This document shows, in pieces, positions 8,367-17,733 of a stretch of DNA of 41,256 nucleotides (position 1 is the stretch's first letter; each line of letters begins with the position of its first letter). A program made the position numbers and the translations under genes. Origin of the DNA: Clostridiales bacterium (GTDB lineage: Bacteria; Bacillota; Clostridia; Lachnospirales; Lachnospiraceae); contig JAGZDD010000016.1 in the NCBI GenBank assembly GCA_018369015.1, positions 1 to 41,256 of the forward strand. The letters are read 5' to 3'. The notes beneath the pieces are model-generated. The model had not been told where the DNA came from. It ran no database searches and saw only the letters and a list, made by a program, of their open reading frames with translations.

Positions 8367-9254
8367 TTAGCTCTTCACCGCACCGATCGTAATACCTGTC
8401 ACAAAATATTTCTGTACAAAAGGATAAACACATAAAATCGGCAATGTAGATACAACAATAACGGCATACTCTACCGATTTTTTATAAAGAGAAACTGAGT
8501 TTGCCAGGTCACTGGCCGACGTAAGATCCTGGCTGGTCGTAATCAGTATGCTTCTAAGTACCATTTGCAGCGGATAAAGGTCTGTTTTCGTCGGTAAATA
8601 AAGTAGCGCCGACATATAATCATTCCATTTCATAACAATCGTAAACAGCATAATTACCGCAAAGGTCGCTTTAGAAAGGGGCAGGATAATTTTAAACATG
8701 ATTTTAAAGTCACTGGCCCCGTCAATCCTGGCGGCTTCCTCAAGAGCGTCTGAAATATTTTGCATAGAAGTGCGCATAATTAAAATATTAAACACACTCA
8801 ACGCCTGGGGGATAATCATGGCCAGAGGCGTATCAATAAGCCCAATATTACGGATAACCATATAGGTTGGAATCATTCCCCCGTTAAAAAGCATTGTAAA
8901 GGATATAATCATCATAAACGTATTTCTGTAAAAAAACCGTTTTCTTGAAAAAACATATCCGGCAATCACTGTGGATATTCCTGTGACCATACATTGTCCA
9001 ATAATATATAACAACGTATTTCCATAGCCCTGCCACAGCCGCGCATAGCCAAGGATGATCTCATAGGCTTTAAAATCCAGATTCCCCAAAGGCCACAAAA
9101 TCAATCCTTTACTGTTCGTCGCCAGCGTTGGATTACTCACAGAGGCCATAAGAACATGCCATAACGGCGCAATACATATAATAGCAATAACAATCATCAG
9201 GCCATAGGCAAAAATCATAAAGACTCTGCGCGATGGTTTAGTTTTATATTTCAT
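8367..9254 (-). CDS. Oligosaccharide ABC transporter permease, YtcP/LplC type
   Basis: A 295-residue membrane protein with six hydrophobic segments and the coupling motif EAARIDGASDFKIMFKIILPLSKA expected of carbohydrate uptake family permeases (MalG side). It pairs with the LplB-type permease 14 bp upstream. The ATG at 9254 is chosen because AAAGGGGGA lies 6-7 bases before it; the longer frame would overlap the upstream gene without a site. Confidence 0.94.
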   Translation of the reverse strand: MKYKTKPSRRVFMIFAYGLMIVIAIICIAPLWHVLMASVSNPTLATNSKGLILWPLGNLDFKAYEIILGYARLWQGYGNTLLYIIGQCMVTGISTVIAGYVFSRKRFFYRNTFMMIISFTMLFNGGMIPTYMVIRNIGLIDTPLAMIIPQALSVFNILIMRTSMQNISDALEEAARIDGASDFKIMFKIILPLSKATFAVIMLFTIVMKWNDYMSALLYLPTKTDLYPLQMVLRSILITTSQDLTSASDLANSVSLYKKSVEYAVIVVSTLPILCVYPFVQKYFVTGITIGAVKS

Positions 9255-9268
9255 AGCTGTTTCCCCCT

Positions 9269-10258
9269 TTAAAACATTCCTGATCCTGTCACCTTTTTGC
9301 AAATCTTATTTGTTGCAAGCAGCATCGTTGTTCCAATCACAGAATTAAACAGCCCTACCGCGGTCGACAGGCCATAATCATACTGCTGTAAGCCCATCCG
9401 GTAAATATATGTATTAATAACATCCGCATACTCATAATTTGCCGGGGAATATAAAAGCAATATCTTATCCGCCCCTACAGAAAAGACAGTTCCCATACGC
9501 ATAATCAGCATTAAAATAATCGTCGGCAAAATTCCTGGAATCGTTACATGAAGCGTCTGCTTCCACCGCCCTGCTCCGTCGCAGTAAGCGGCCTCATAAA
9601 GCTCCTGGTCAACACTGCTTAAGGCTGCAAGATAAATAATAGAGCCATAGCCAAGACCCTGCCACATGTTTTGCAGGACATAAATCAACCAGAAAGAATT
9701 GCTCTCGGTCAAAAGATTCGCCGGATCGGTTCCGGTAATTGCTGCCACAAAGCTTGATATGACGCCTCCGGCTTCCGTAAAATTAATCACAAGGCCGCAG
9801 ACAACGACCGCAGACACAAAATAAGGCATATAGCTGATTGTCTGTATAACCTTTTTAAATTTTCTCCGGGTGATTTCATTAAGGATTAAGGCAAAAATAA
9901 TCGGGGCTGGGAAATTCACAACCAAATCCAAAACGCCGATGGCAATAGTATTTCTCAAAAGCCTGCCAATAAAAGGCCCCTGGAAAAAATCAATAAAATT
10001 TTCAAGCCCTACCCACTCGCTTCCAAAAATCCCCTTGACCGGTGAAAAATCCTGAAACGCCATGAGAAGGCCCGCCATTGGGATATAATTAAAAATAATG
10101 AAAAAAGCCAGTATAAATGCCAGACATATGTAAATCACCTTGTTCCTGCGAATATCCAGCCATAAATTGTGTGGAACCGCCCGTATGCCGCCGCCCAGCC
10201 AGTACCCCTTAAGCTCCCTGTCCGGCCCTTTGTTTTTAGTTTTTTGCTTTGCCCTCAT
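9269..10258 (-). CDS. Oligosaccharide ABC transporter permease, LplB type
   Basis: A 329-residue membrane protein with a basic N-terminal extension, six or so transmembrane segments and the EAA loop YEAAYCDGAGRWKQTLHVTIPG near residue 225. This is the LplB/MalF side of the permease pair. It is the first gene of the operon, preceded by GGAGGGAGG and a good promoter at 10395-10423. It is divergent from the sensor kinase, the usual arrangement for YesMN-controlled sugar operons. Confidence 0.94.
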   Translation of the reverse strand: MRAKQKTKNKGPDRELKGYWLGGGIRAVPHNLWLDIRRNKVIYICLAFILAFFIIFNYIPMAGLLMAFQDFSPVKGIFGSEWVGLENFIDFFQGPFIGRLLRNTIAIGVLDLVVNFPAPIIFALILNEITRRKFKKVIQTISYMPYFVSAVVVCGLVINFTEAGGVISSFVAAITGTDPANLLTESNSFWLIYVLQNMWQGLGYGSIIYLAALSSVDQELYEAAYCDGAGRWKQTLHVTIPGILPTIILMLIMRMGTVFSVGADKILLLYSPANYEYADVINTYIYRMGLQQYDYGLSTAVGLFNSVIGTTMLLATNKICKKVTGSGMF

Positions 10259-10394
10259 AAAATTTCCTCCCTCCTAAAATATCGGGCTTTTGTTTAAGAT
10301 AGATTTATTTTACATCCGCGCATGATCCTTTCTCTATAAGCCAAACGGACAGCTCATCACATCTTTTATAAAAATACCGATGATTTATTCATGC

Positions 10395-10423
10395 ATTATA
10401 AAAATTCATAGTATTATTATCAA
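10395..10423 (-). promoter_or_regulatory. Promoter of the glycan operon
   Basis: On the minus strand TTGATA (10418-10423), a 17-base spacer and a perfect TATAAT (10395-10400), giving a leader of about 130 bases to the first permease ATG. A YesN-type activator site is expected just upstream, in the AT-rich divergent gap 10259-10537, but I could not identify one. Confidence 0.7.
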
Positions 10424-10537
10424 AATACATAAATAACCGGGCGTAAATTATATATTATCCTATTCTTTCGCGTTATACTATATATTACAAAGCCTTGCCA
10501 AAACAATACTTTAAATGAAAATCAGGGAGTGTGTTCT

Positions 10538-12145
10538 ATGAAAAAAAGTATCCATACCAAAACCATTCTTTATACTGCAATGTTTTTTTCCTCGGTTCCT
10601 CTGATTGTCCTGGTTCTTATTCTCTTTTATTATACCCTTCGCCAAAATAACCAAAGAGAGCTGGATATTATCAATAACGCACAGGCATCGGTCGTAAAAT
10701 CCATCGCTAATGATGTGCATACTGTCGAATCTGCCGCAGTCCTCAATTCCCATCAAATGGATTTCCTTGTTTTTTGTAACTCCAGCGACCGGAAAAAGCT
10801 GTATTTGAGCGGTTCAAAAATCATTGGCAATCTCAAAGAGCAATACACCTTCCATCCGTCCATTGCCGCTGTTTTTCTTTACAACAAAGCTGCTGATTAT
10901 ATCTATCCCTGCTATTTTTATAATGCCCCCCAAAGCTTGCGCAGCTTCGCCAAAAGCTCTATCAGCGACAGGGAGCAAACGCCAGAAGCATGGAACACCG
11001 CCCAGATTGACGGGGAAATTTATTTATTTTATCAGATACATTCGGAATATGGTTTGCTCACCGTCGCCATGAACCCAAATAAAAATTATGACTTTAAAAG
11101 TCTGGCGGCCTCAGGTCCGATGGACTGGAGCTTTATAGGACACGCGCAAAAGGAAACAATGAAAAACGGACAGTGGCTCACAACCCAGGTTCCTGATATT
11201 CCTATGTGGATTGCCAGTCCGGCGCCAAACGCCAATCCCATTAAAAATATTGATGTTTTCCAGATCATTATTTTATGTTTAATTGCCATATTTATTTTGC
11301 TGATTCCTATACTTTGGCTCTGTGTCCACCGTTTGTTTCTCACGCCTGTGACGCAGTTGGATCATTTTTTTGGCCAGGTTAAAAGTCAGCAGCTTGGCCT
11401 GCGGGTACCTATCCAGAGCAACATCATTGAACTGCGCTCTTTTGCCGCGAATTTTAATGAAATGCTGGATAATATCGACGCGCTCAACAAAAAACTCTAT
11501 GAACAGCGTCTTGACGCGGCCAGAGCCAGGCTGCAATTTTTGCAGCTTCAAATACGCCCTCACTTTTATCTCAATTGCCTGAAAAATATGTACACACAGC
11601 TCAAACTTGAAAAATATGATAAAATAGGCGACATGATTCTGGCTCTTTCCAATTATTTTGCGCAAGCCTTCAAAGATATACGAAATTTTGTCAGTTTCCG
11701 GGATGAACTGGAAACATGCCAAAGCTATATTCAGCTCCAAAATATACTGGAACGCCATATTATACTGTCTTTTGATATTGACAGCCGGTGCGTCAATGCC
11801 AAATGCCTGCCAATGACCGTTGTCACCTTCGTAGAAAACAGTATTAAGCACAGCCCCAATAATTCCAACCTTTCCGTCACCATTACCGCAAATACGCAGA
11901 TAACCGAACAGTATTTAGAGCAGCTTAAAATTACCGTCCGCAATAACGGAGCTTTCGCCCCAGACATACTGGAAGAATTAAACGGAGCCAATCCGTCAGA
12001 AATGACTTATAAACATGAAAAAATAGGAATTTCCAATGTCAGATACCGTCTTTGGCTCATTTACAGAGAGACCGCTAAAATTTCCTTTAGAAATGAAAAT
12101 AATGAAGCTGTTGTTGAAATTTTAATTCCTTTTGAAGGGCTTTAA
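10538..12145 (+). CDS. YesM-type two-component sensor histidine kinase
   Basis: A 535-residue protein: transmembrane segment at about 10-32, an extracellular sensing region, a second segment at about 245-268 (IIILCLIAIFILLIPILWL), a HAMP linker, the His_kinase domain with QIRPHFYLNCL, the ATPase N box FVENSIKHS and a final GISNVRYRL. In most YesM proteins the phosphoacceptor reads PHFLYN; here it is PHFYLN, with the histidine kept. The ATG at 10538 follows GGGAG by 8 bases. It is divergent from the glycan operon and close to the YesN-type regulator gene, so it probably senses the transported sugar or its binding protein. Confidence 0.93.
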   Translation: MKKSIHTKTILYTAMFFSSVPLIVLVLILFYYTLRQNNQRELDIINNAQASVVKSIANDVHTVESAAVLNSHQMDFLVFCNSSDRKKLYLSGSKIIGNLKEQYTFHPSIAAVFLYNKAADYIYPCYFYNAPQSLRSFAKSSISDREQTPEAWNTAQIDGEIYLFYQIHSEYGLLTVAMNPNKNYDFKSLAASGPMDWSFIGHAQKETMKNGQWLTTQVPDIPMWIASPAPNANPIKNIDVFQIIILCLIAIFILLIPILWLCVHRLFLTPVTQLDHFFGQVKSQQLGLRVPIQSNIIELRSFAANFNEMLDNIDALNKKLYEQRLDAARARLQFLQLQIRPHFYLNCLKNMYTQLKLEKYDKIGDMILALSNYFAQAFKDIRNFVSFRDELETCQSYIQLQNILERHIILSFDIDSRCVNAKCLPMTVVTFVENSIKHSPNNSNLSVTITANTQITEQYLEQLKITVRNNGAFAPDILEELNGANPSEMTYKHEKIGISNVRYRLWLIYRETAKISFRNENNEAVVEILIPFEGL

Positions 12146-12289
12146 CCTTACTCTGGAAGAAGCGCAGCGGATTGTAAATATCCGTTGATCTGCAATATAA
12201 ATGGAGGCTTTTGAGCCTCCATTTAAACATGTTCTCTTTATGCAACGCCATGCACTTTACATACACAGGCGCGGCTTAATAGTAACTAT
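12146..12289. terminator. Convergent gap with hairpin at 12199-12224
   Basis: Between the sensor kinase and the convergent response regulator. AAATGGAGGCT and AGCCTCCATTT form an 11-bp stem with a TTTG loop. The short A/T flanks would allow weak bidirectional termination. Confidence 0.6.
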
Positions 12290-13576
12290 TCATGCATTTC
12301 TTGATTCACTGGGCTTTTTCCCATAAATGTCTTTATATACTTTACTAAAATAAGCAAAGCTTGTATATCCGGCCTTTTGAGCAATTTCTCCCACAGGAAG
12401 CCCCGTTGTTTCCAGCAGTTTTTTTGCGTAAGACATTTTAACCCGTATAATCAGTTCTGTACATGAATACCCGGTACAATTTTTAACGATAGAATTAACA
12501 TAATCCGGCGATAAAAATAAATGCCCTGCAATATGCTGTCTTGTCAAGGGCAAGTCAATATTGTTACGTATGTATTCTAAAATTTGTTCATAATATTCTT
12601 TATAATTGCGCGCTCCCGCTAATGGCCGAAATTCATCATTAACCCACGGCATTTTCAAAAAATCCAAATGTGGATCCATAAAATAATTCCTTGCGCCATG
12701 GTCAAGATAATCTGTTCCCTGGCCCATGAAATAATCAATTCCCTGACGGAGCCTGTAAACCGGCACCCATCCTGCGCATATATACGTCACAGCGCCAGTT
12801 GCCTTTAAAAACTCATCCTGGAACAGGCGAATATGAGACTCAAGCGCATCCACATTTTCACTAAAAACTACTGAACAAAAATGGCTGTCATCGATAGAAT
12901 AACTGATTGGTTCAGCCAAAATAAACCCCAGCACATGAACCATATGCTCCTGATATTGCACAAGTATTTCCATCCATTCCTGTGGGATTTTGAGCCAACG
13001 GACGATCTCTGTCCATAAAACACATACCGCTTCCTCTTTATGGCAGTTTATTCCCATTTCTTTTAAACCATTCACCTTTTGCTCTAAAGCGCCTTGGACA
13101 TCCAGATCACCAGGTGCCGGCCAGCTCTCAAAAAAGCTGCGGATCGCCGTATTTTGCGCGGCGCTGGAAAACTTATTAATTTTAATATTATCCAGTCTTT
13201 GATATTTCATTATCCTGGCTCTGGCATTTTCTACCGCCCGGATAATATCATCATTTTTAGCAGGCTGGAGTACATAATCCACTGCCCCTAAGGAAATCGC
13301 CTGTTTGGCATAAAAAAAGTCCGGATGACTCGTCAGAAATATACCTTCAACATCCAATCCCTGCTCCCGGACCCAGGCCAGCAAAGAAATACCATTTTCT
13401 ACCGGCATCTCAATATCCGTAAGTAAAATGTCAACTTTTTCCTTTAAAAGAATTTCTTTGGCGGCCAGCACTGAGATTGCTGTAAATACATTGTCAAACC
13501 CCATACTATGCCAGGAAATCCCGGTGAGCAAAGAAGCGACAATACTCGGCTGGTCATCAACGATTAATATGTTCAT
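12290..13576 (-). CDS. YesN-type response regulator with AraC-family DNA-binding domain
   Basis: A 428-residue protein. Residues 1-120 form a receiver domain (acidic pair D7/D8, phosphoacceptor D54 in LLTDIEMP). A variable middle region follows, and the last 100 residues carry two helix-turn-helix motifs of the AraC/XylS type (ARRAY from ILEYIRNN to YKDIYGKKPSE). The usual lysine of the LKP motif is glutamine (VLQPAK), which occurs in some members. The ATG at 13576 follows GGGGGAAGG. With the convergent kinase it is the likely activator of the 2066-10258 operon. Confidence 0.93.
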   Translation of the reverse strand: MNILIVDDQPSIVASLLTGISWHSMGFDNVFTAISVLAAKEILLKEKVDILLTDIEMPVENGISLLAWVREQGLDVEGIFLTSHPDFFYAKQAISLGAVDYVLQPAKNDDIIRAVENARARIMKYQRLDNIKINKFSSAAQNTAIRSFFESWPAPGDLDVQGALEQKVNGLKEMGINCHKEEAVCVLWTEIVRWLKIPQEWMEILVQYQEHMVHVLGFILAEPISYSIDDSHFCSVVFSENVDALESHIRLFQDEFLKATGAVTYICAGWVPVYRLRQGIDYFMGQGTDYLDHGARNYFMDPHLDFLKMPWVNDEFRPLAGARNYKEYYEQILEYIRNNIDLPLTRQHIAGHLFLSPDYVNSIVKNCTGYSCTELIIRVKMSYAKKLLETTGLPVGEIAQKAGYTSFAYFSKVYKDIYGKKPSESRNA

Positions 13577-13650
13577 ATACCTTCCCCCATGAATATTTAA
13601 TCCTTTACTGTCCATATAATAATTATACACCAATCTGCAAAAATTTCCAC

Positions 13651-13676
13651 AAAAATCCCCGCGGCCATCCGCGGGG
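13651..13676 (-). terminator. Intrinsic terminator after the AhpF-like gene
   Basis: On the minus strand CCCCGCGG, an ATGG loop, CCGCGGGG, then ATTTTTG. It separates the AhpF-like gene from the response regulator. Confidence 0.85.
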
Positions 13677-13686
13677 AACAAAAGGC

Positions 13687-13720
13687 TGTAGCTATTCAGC
13701 CATACGGCTGAATAGCTGCA
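13687..13720. repeat. Perfect hairpin GCTATTCAGCC/GGCTGAATAGC
   Basis: Arms 13691-13701 and 13706-13716 with an ATAC loop, extended by further pairs. It resembles CTATTCAGCCATGCGGCTG at 17806-17824, so it may belong to another small dispersed palindrome family. It lies between the AhpF-like stop and the terminator. Confidence 0.6.
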
Positions 13721-13725
13721 GCATA

Positions 13726-15405
13726 CTAAATATTCTCCAAAATATCCACCAGCTCCGATATTCCTTTCTTTCCGAAAAATACCTTGTCGTCATTGACAAT
13801 CATGCACGGAACGCTCATAATCTGGTACTGCTCTTTTAAATCCTCGTAGTGGGCAAGGTCAAATACTTCAGCAGTTATATTTGTATTGTTAAGCGCCGCC
13901 TTCTGCGCTGCCATAACAAGCTCCGGGCACATCGTACACGAAAGCGATACGGCAATCTTCATATGAACCGGCCGCACGATCCTGGCAATTCGGGCCTTGA
14001 GGGAAGGCTCCACAGGCTGCCCCGGGCCGGCTGCATTGTACAGGGCAATGATAAATGAATTAAATTCGTGCCCCCCGGGTACGGCGTGGAAAACTGCCCC
14101 CAAGTCATTGCCGGCCGAGTCACAGATAGCAATTGCGGGAAGACGGTAGCCGCCGTCGCTGTCCTTGACCCGTTCGTAATGCACCTTCTGGCACAATGGC
14201 TCCATCTCAGAAATAAATCCATCCACCTCTCTTGAAAATGAAGAATCATCCAAATAAACCCGCACAAAAATTTCTTTTTCAAAGCGGGCAAATACAGGGG
14301 CCAGCATTTCCTTCATCGCGTCCGTAATAAACGCGCTGCCATCCGGTCCGCTGCTGCTTGTATGCTGTGTATTCCCGCCGGCATTGATGTAAGCTGTACC
14401 GCTTTTTTTTACCACACCATCGCCTGACGTTTTTCTGCGTTTTGGCTTTTCCCTTGTAATTCCCAGTTTCTGATACATGGCAAATAAATACTTTTCCATG
14501 GATGTCGCCGCCACTGCACCGTCAGATACCGCCGTAACAACCTGGCGAAGCTGCTTTACACACACATCCCCGGCTCCGTAAACGCCGTCCACAGACGTTT
14601 TCTGGTCACGGTCAGTTACAAGATAGCCTGCCGGATTTAATTCCAACTGATCCTTAAAGAGCGCTGTCGCAGGTTCATATCCTGCAAATACAAAAATACC
14701 AAAGTTTTGGCCGTCCTCTGGCTCATAACGTTCTTCGTTTCCAGTTTTATTATTCATAAGTACAGCATATTTCAGCAGGCCGTCGCCTCCGGCTTCCTTA
14801 ATCTGGGTATTGAACCGCACCTCAATATCCCGAGCAGCCATAACCTCTGCCACAATCGAATCCGCGCAGCTAAACTTATCTTCCCGCACAAGAATTGTCA
14901 CCTTCCGGGCATAGCGGGTCAGGAAAATCGCTTCCTCTGCTGCCGCAAAACCGCCGCCCACAACAAAAACATCCTTTCCAGAAAAGAATTCGCCGTCGCA
15001 GGTCGCGCAGTAAGCTACGCCCCTGCCTCTAAATTCCCCTTCCCCGGCAAAGCCCGCCCTTCTTGGGCTGGCCCCTGTGGCAAGCACGATCCCAAAAGCT
15101 TCAATCATTCCTTTATCTGTGTATACTGCCTTTCTATCCCCTTCAAAGTCAAGGCTTTGCACATTCGCGAGCAGGAACTCTGCCCCAAAGCTTTCCGCCT
15201 GCCTGCGCATTTCATCTGTTAATTTATTTCCATCGGTCGAAAAGACGCCCGGATAATTGACAACCTCCGCGGTGATTGTAATCTGTCCTCCGATCTTCTC
15301 CTTTTCGACAACAAGCACACTGTACTGCGCCCGCGCCAGGTAAATCGCGGCGGCAAGGCCCGCCGGACCTCCGCCCACAACAACTGCATCATAAAAATTT
15401 TTCAT
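13726..15405 (-). CDS. AhpF-like disulfide reductase with domain order TrxR then tandem thioredoxin folds
   Basis: A 559-residue flavoprotein. Residues 1-320 form a thioredoxin reductase: FAD site VVGGGPAGLAAA, redox pair C133-A-T-C136, NADPH site VVGGGFAAAEEA, and a C-terminal YGAGDV. After a low-complexity linker (about 335-375) come two thioredoxin-like folds. The second has C490-T-M-C493 and the cis-proline segment MSVPCM, as in the N-terminal domain of AhpF. AhpF itself has these domains in the reverse order. The gene follows ahpC, so it most likely passes electrons from NAD(P)H to AhpC. The ATG at 15405 follows GGAAAGGAG. A gap of 140 bases with weak inverted repeats separates it from ahpC. 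Confidence 0.9.
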   Translation of the reverse strand: MKNFYDAVVVGGGPAGLAAAIYLARAQYSVLVVEKEKIGGQITITAEVVNYPGVFSTDGNKLTDEMRRQAESFGAEFLLANVQSLDFEGDRKAVYTDKGMIEAFGIVLATGASPRRAGFAGEGEFRGRGVAYCATCDGEFFSGKDVFVVGGGFAAAEEAIFLTRYARKVTILVREDKFSCADSIVAEVMAARDIEVRFNTQIKEAGGDGLLKYAVLMNNKTGNEERYEPEDGQNFGIFVFAGYEPATALFKDQLELNPAGYLVTDRDQKTSVDGVYGAGDVCVKQLRQVVTAVSDGAVAATSMEKYLFAMYQKLGITREKPKRRKTSGDGVVKKSGTAYINAGGNTQHTSSSGPDGSAFITDAMKEMLAPVFARFEKEIFVRVYLDDSSFSREVDGFISEMEPLCQKVHYERVKDSDGGYRLPAIAICDSAGNDLGAVFHAVPGGHEFNSFIIALYNAAGPGQPVEPSLKARIARIVRPVHMKIAVSLSCTMCPELVMAAQKAALNNTNITAEVFDLAHYEDLKEQYQIMSVPCMIVNDDKVFFGKKGISELVDILENI

Positions 15406-15545
15406 AAGCCTCTCCTTTCCCGCTGCAGCCGCGCGCCGGCGGCCGGCAGGTTTTATATATTTAGGTTTACATAAGGCAAAGAGGCTGTGCGCCCTTACCG
15501 CAGGCACACAAACCTCTCCGAACTTTTAACTGATACATTTATTAC

Positions 15546-16109
15546 TTAGAGTAAGCCTACCAGATCAAGACTTGGCTTTAATGTTTCTGCTCCTGGCTGC
15601 CATTTTGCCGGGCAAACCTCATCGCCATGCTCTGCAACGAACTGCGATGCCTGAACTCTTCTGAAAATCTCATCGGCATTACGGCCTACATTGCCGGCAG
15701 TCACCTCATAGGCAACGATAACGCCTTCTGGATTCACAATAAAATCTCCGCGCTCTGCTAAACCGTCCTCTTCGATCATTACATCGAAATCTCTTGCCAG
15801 CTTACCTGTCGGATCTGCAAGCATTGGATATTTAATTTTCTGGATACGCTCCGAAGCGTCATGCCACGCTTTATGCACAAAATGAGTATCGCAGGAAACC
15901 GAGTAAACATCACATCCGATTTTCTGGAAATCTTCATATTTATTCGCCAAATCCTCAAGCTCTGTCGGGCAAACAAAGGTAAAGTCTGCCGGATAGAAGA
16001 AAAACAGGCTCCATCTTCCCTTAACATCTTCCAAAGTTACTTCCTTAAATTCCCCGTTGACATAGGCCTGCACCTTAAAGTCACTGACTTTTTTACCAAT
16101 TAAAGACAT
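15546..16109 (-). CDS. ahpC: Alkyl hydroperoxide reductase C (typical 2-Cys peroxiredoxin)
   Basis: A 187-residue peroxiredoxin of exact family length. The peroxidatic C47 lies in FTFVCPTE and the resolving C166 in DEVCPAKW, both required for reduction of H2O2 and organic peroxides. It is cytoplasmic. AAGGAGG lies 7 bases before the ATG. It begins 21 bp after enolase and precedes an AhpF-like reductase, so a co-transcribed eno-ahpC-reductase unit is likely, running from the strong promoter upstream of eno. Confidence 0.97.
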   Translation of the reverse strand: MSLIGKKVSDFKVQAYVNGEFKEVTLEDVKGRWSLFFFYPADFTFVCPTELEDLANKYEDFQKIGCDVYSVSCDTHFVHKAWHDASERIQKIKYPMLADPTGKLARDFDVMIEEDGLAERGDFIVNPEGVIVAYEVTAGNVGRNADEIFRRVQASQFVAEHGDEVCPAKWQPGAETLKPSLDLVGLL

Positions 16110-16130
16110 TGTTCTACCTCCTTAAATATT

Positions 16131-17426
16131 TTAACGTTTAATATTAAATGCGCCAAACCCCGGATAGCATGCACCCTCACCCAGTTCTTCCTCAATACGC
16201 AGTAATTGGTTATATTTTGCAACACGCTCACTGCGGCTTGGCGCGCCGGTTTTAATCTGGCAAGTATTTAACGCAACCGCCAAATCGGCAATTGTCGTAT
16301 CCTCAGTTTCGCCGGAGCGATGGGATGAAATTGCTGTATATCCAGCCTTATGGGCCATCTTAATCGCCTCCAAAGTTTCAGAAACGGAACCGATCTGATT
16401 TAATTTAATCAAAATAGAATTGCCGCAGCCCATGGAAATTCCTTTTTCAAGGCGGGCCGTGTTTGTAACAAATAAATCGTCACCTACAAGCTGAACTTTA
16501 TCTCCCAGCTCTCTTGTAAGAATCTGCCAGCCTTCCCAGTCTTCTTCATCCAATCCATCCTCAATGGAATAGATCGGATATTTTTCGCAAAGCTCCTTCC
16601 AGTGCTGTACAAGCTGTTCTGAAGTAAATTTCTTACCGCACTTAGGCAGAATATATTCACCCTTTTTCTCGCCCTTCCATTCACTGGAGGCAGCGTCCAT
16701 AGCAAGGACAAAATCTTTGCCCGGCTCATAACCAGCCTCTTTGATAGCATCGATAATATACTGAATTGCTTCCTCATCACTGGCAAGATCTGGCGCAAAA
16801 CCGCCCTCATCGCCCACAGATGTGGCAAGCCCTTTCGATTTAAGCAAATCTGCCAGGGAATGGAATACCTCGGTACACCAGCGAAGGCCTTCTGCAAAGG
16901 ATGACGCGCCTGCGGGCATAATCATAAATTCCTGAACATCCACCGTGTTGGCCGCATGGGCGCCGCCGTTAAGAATATTCATCATAGGTACAGGCAGCTT
17001 ATTTCCGGCAATACCGCCTAAGAAACGGTATAACGGAATATCAAGAGCACAGGCAGCCGCCCTTGCACAGGCAATAGATACGGCAAGTATAGCGTTTGCT
17101 CCAAGCTTTGACTTGTCCTTTGTGCCATCGGCATCAATCATTGCCTTGTCAATAGCATAAATGTCCCGGGCGTCCATTCCCTTTAACACCTTATCAATCG
17201 TTGTATTTATATTTTTAACAGCCTTTGTCACACCTTTTCCTTTAAAACGGGATTTATCCTTATCTCGCAGCTCAAGAGCCTCAAATTCACCTGTGGAAGC
17301 GCCGCTTGGGGCTGCGCCTCTGGCAGTCGTTCCGTCGCTTAACCAGACTTGTGCCTCAACGGTAGGATTTCCCCGGGAATCAATAATTTCCCGGCCAATG
17401 ACCTTTTCTATTTGTAAATGCTTCAT
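16131..17426 (-). CDS. eno: Enolase
   Basis: A 431-residue phosphopyruvate hydratase that converts 2-phosphoglycerate to phosphoenolpyruvate in glycolysis. Family landmarks are IIDSRGNPTVE, GAPSGASTGEFEA, the Mg-binding SIEDGLDEED and GDDLFVTN, and the SHRSGETEDTTIADLAV signature. Start and length match the family. AAAGGAG lies 9 bases before the ATG. The leader is unusual: about 300 bases long with three tandem 53-bp hairpin units ending at the ribosome binding site. ahpC follows closely. Confidence 0.99.
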   Translation of the reverse strand: MKHLQIEKVIGREIIDSRGNPTVEAQVWLSDGTTARGAAPSGASTGEFEALELRDKDKSRFKGKGVTKAVKNINTTIDKVLKGMDARDIYAIDKAMIDADGTKDKSKLGANAILAVSIACARAAACALDIPLYRFLGGIAGNKLPVPMMNILNGGAHAANTVDVQEFMIMPAGASSFAEGLRWCTEVFHSLADLLKSKGLATSVGDEGGFAPDLASDEEAIQYIIDAIKEAGYEPGKDFVLAMDAASSEWKGEKKGEYILPKCGKKFTSEQLVQHWKELCEKYPIYSIEDGLDEEDWEGWQILTRELGDKVQLVGDDLFVTNTARLEKGISMGCGNSILIKLNQIGSVSETLEAIKMAHKAGYTAISSHRSGETEDTTIADLAVALNTCQIKTGAPSRSERVAKYNQLLRIEEELGEGACYPGFGAFNIKR

Positions 17427-17440
17427 TTTTCTAATCTCCT

Positions 17441-17599
17441 TTCCTTATTTTTGCCGTGTTTCTCACGGCATCCAGGTATGCCGCCTGGCGGCGTTCCTTA
17501 TTTTTGCCGTGCCCTTCACGGCATCCAGGTATGCCGCCTGGCGGCGTTCCTTATTTTTGCCGTGTTTCTCACGGCATTTAGGTATGCCGCCTGGCGGCA
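17441..17599 (-). repeat. Three tandem 53-bp units in the enolase leader
   Basis: Copies at 17441-17493, 17494-17546 and 17547-17599 differ at only a few positions. Each unit encodes two hairpins, GCCGTG/CACGGC with a 5-base loop and GCCGCC/GGCGGC with a 1-base spacer, followed in the sense direction by AAAAATAAGGAA. The gene-proximal copy runs directly into the AAGGAAAGGAG ribosome binding site of eno. The unit-to-unit identity points to recent amplification. There are no spacers, so it is not a CRISPR. Confidence 0.9.
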
Positions 17600-17622
17600 C
17601 CCGCGCTTTCTCCTTGCCCCTT

Positions 17623-17691
17623 CTTTATGGAGTCGAGGGTGCTTTAAGGAGACGCCGGGTATACAGTCATCCTTACAGCACCCTCATAAAG
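17623..17691 (-). promoter_or_regulatory. Long stem-loop in the enolase leader
   Basis: GAGGGTGCT-T-TAAGGA (17635-17650) pairs with TCCTTA-C-AGCACCCTC (17670-17685), a 16-bp stem with one mismatch and a 19-base loop, extended by CTTTATG/ATAAAG. There is no U-run. It lies between the promoter and the tandem units, so the eno transcript begins with several stable stems. Confidence 0.6.
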
Positions 17692-17733
17692 AAAATGATT
17701 TATCCATTTAGTTAGTTATTGCTAACTATTTGG

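Noticed and set aside
17441..17599. Tandem 53-bp units as a CRISPR array
   Set aside because: Units are contiguous with no unique spacers, each holds two hairpins, and no cas gene is present.
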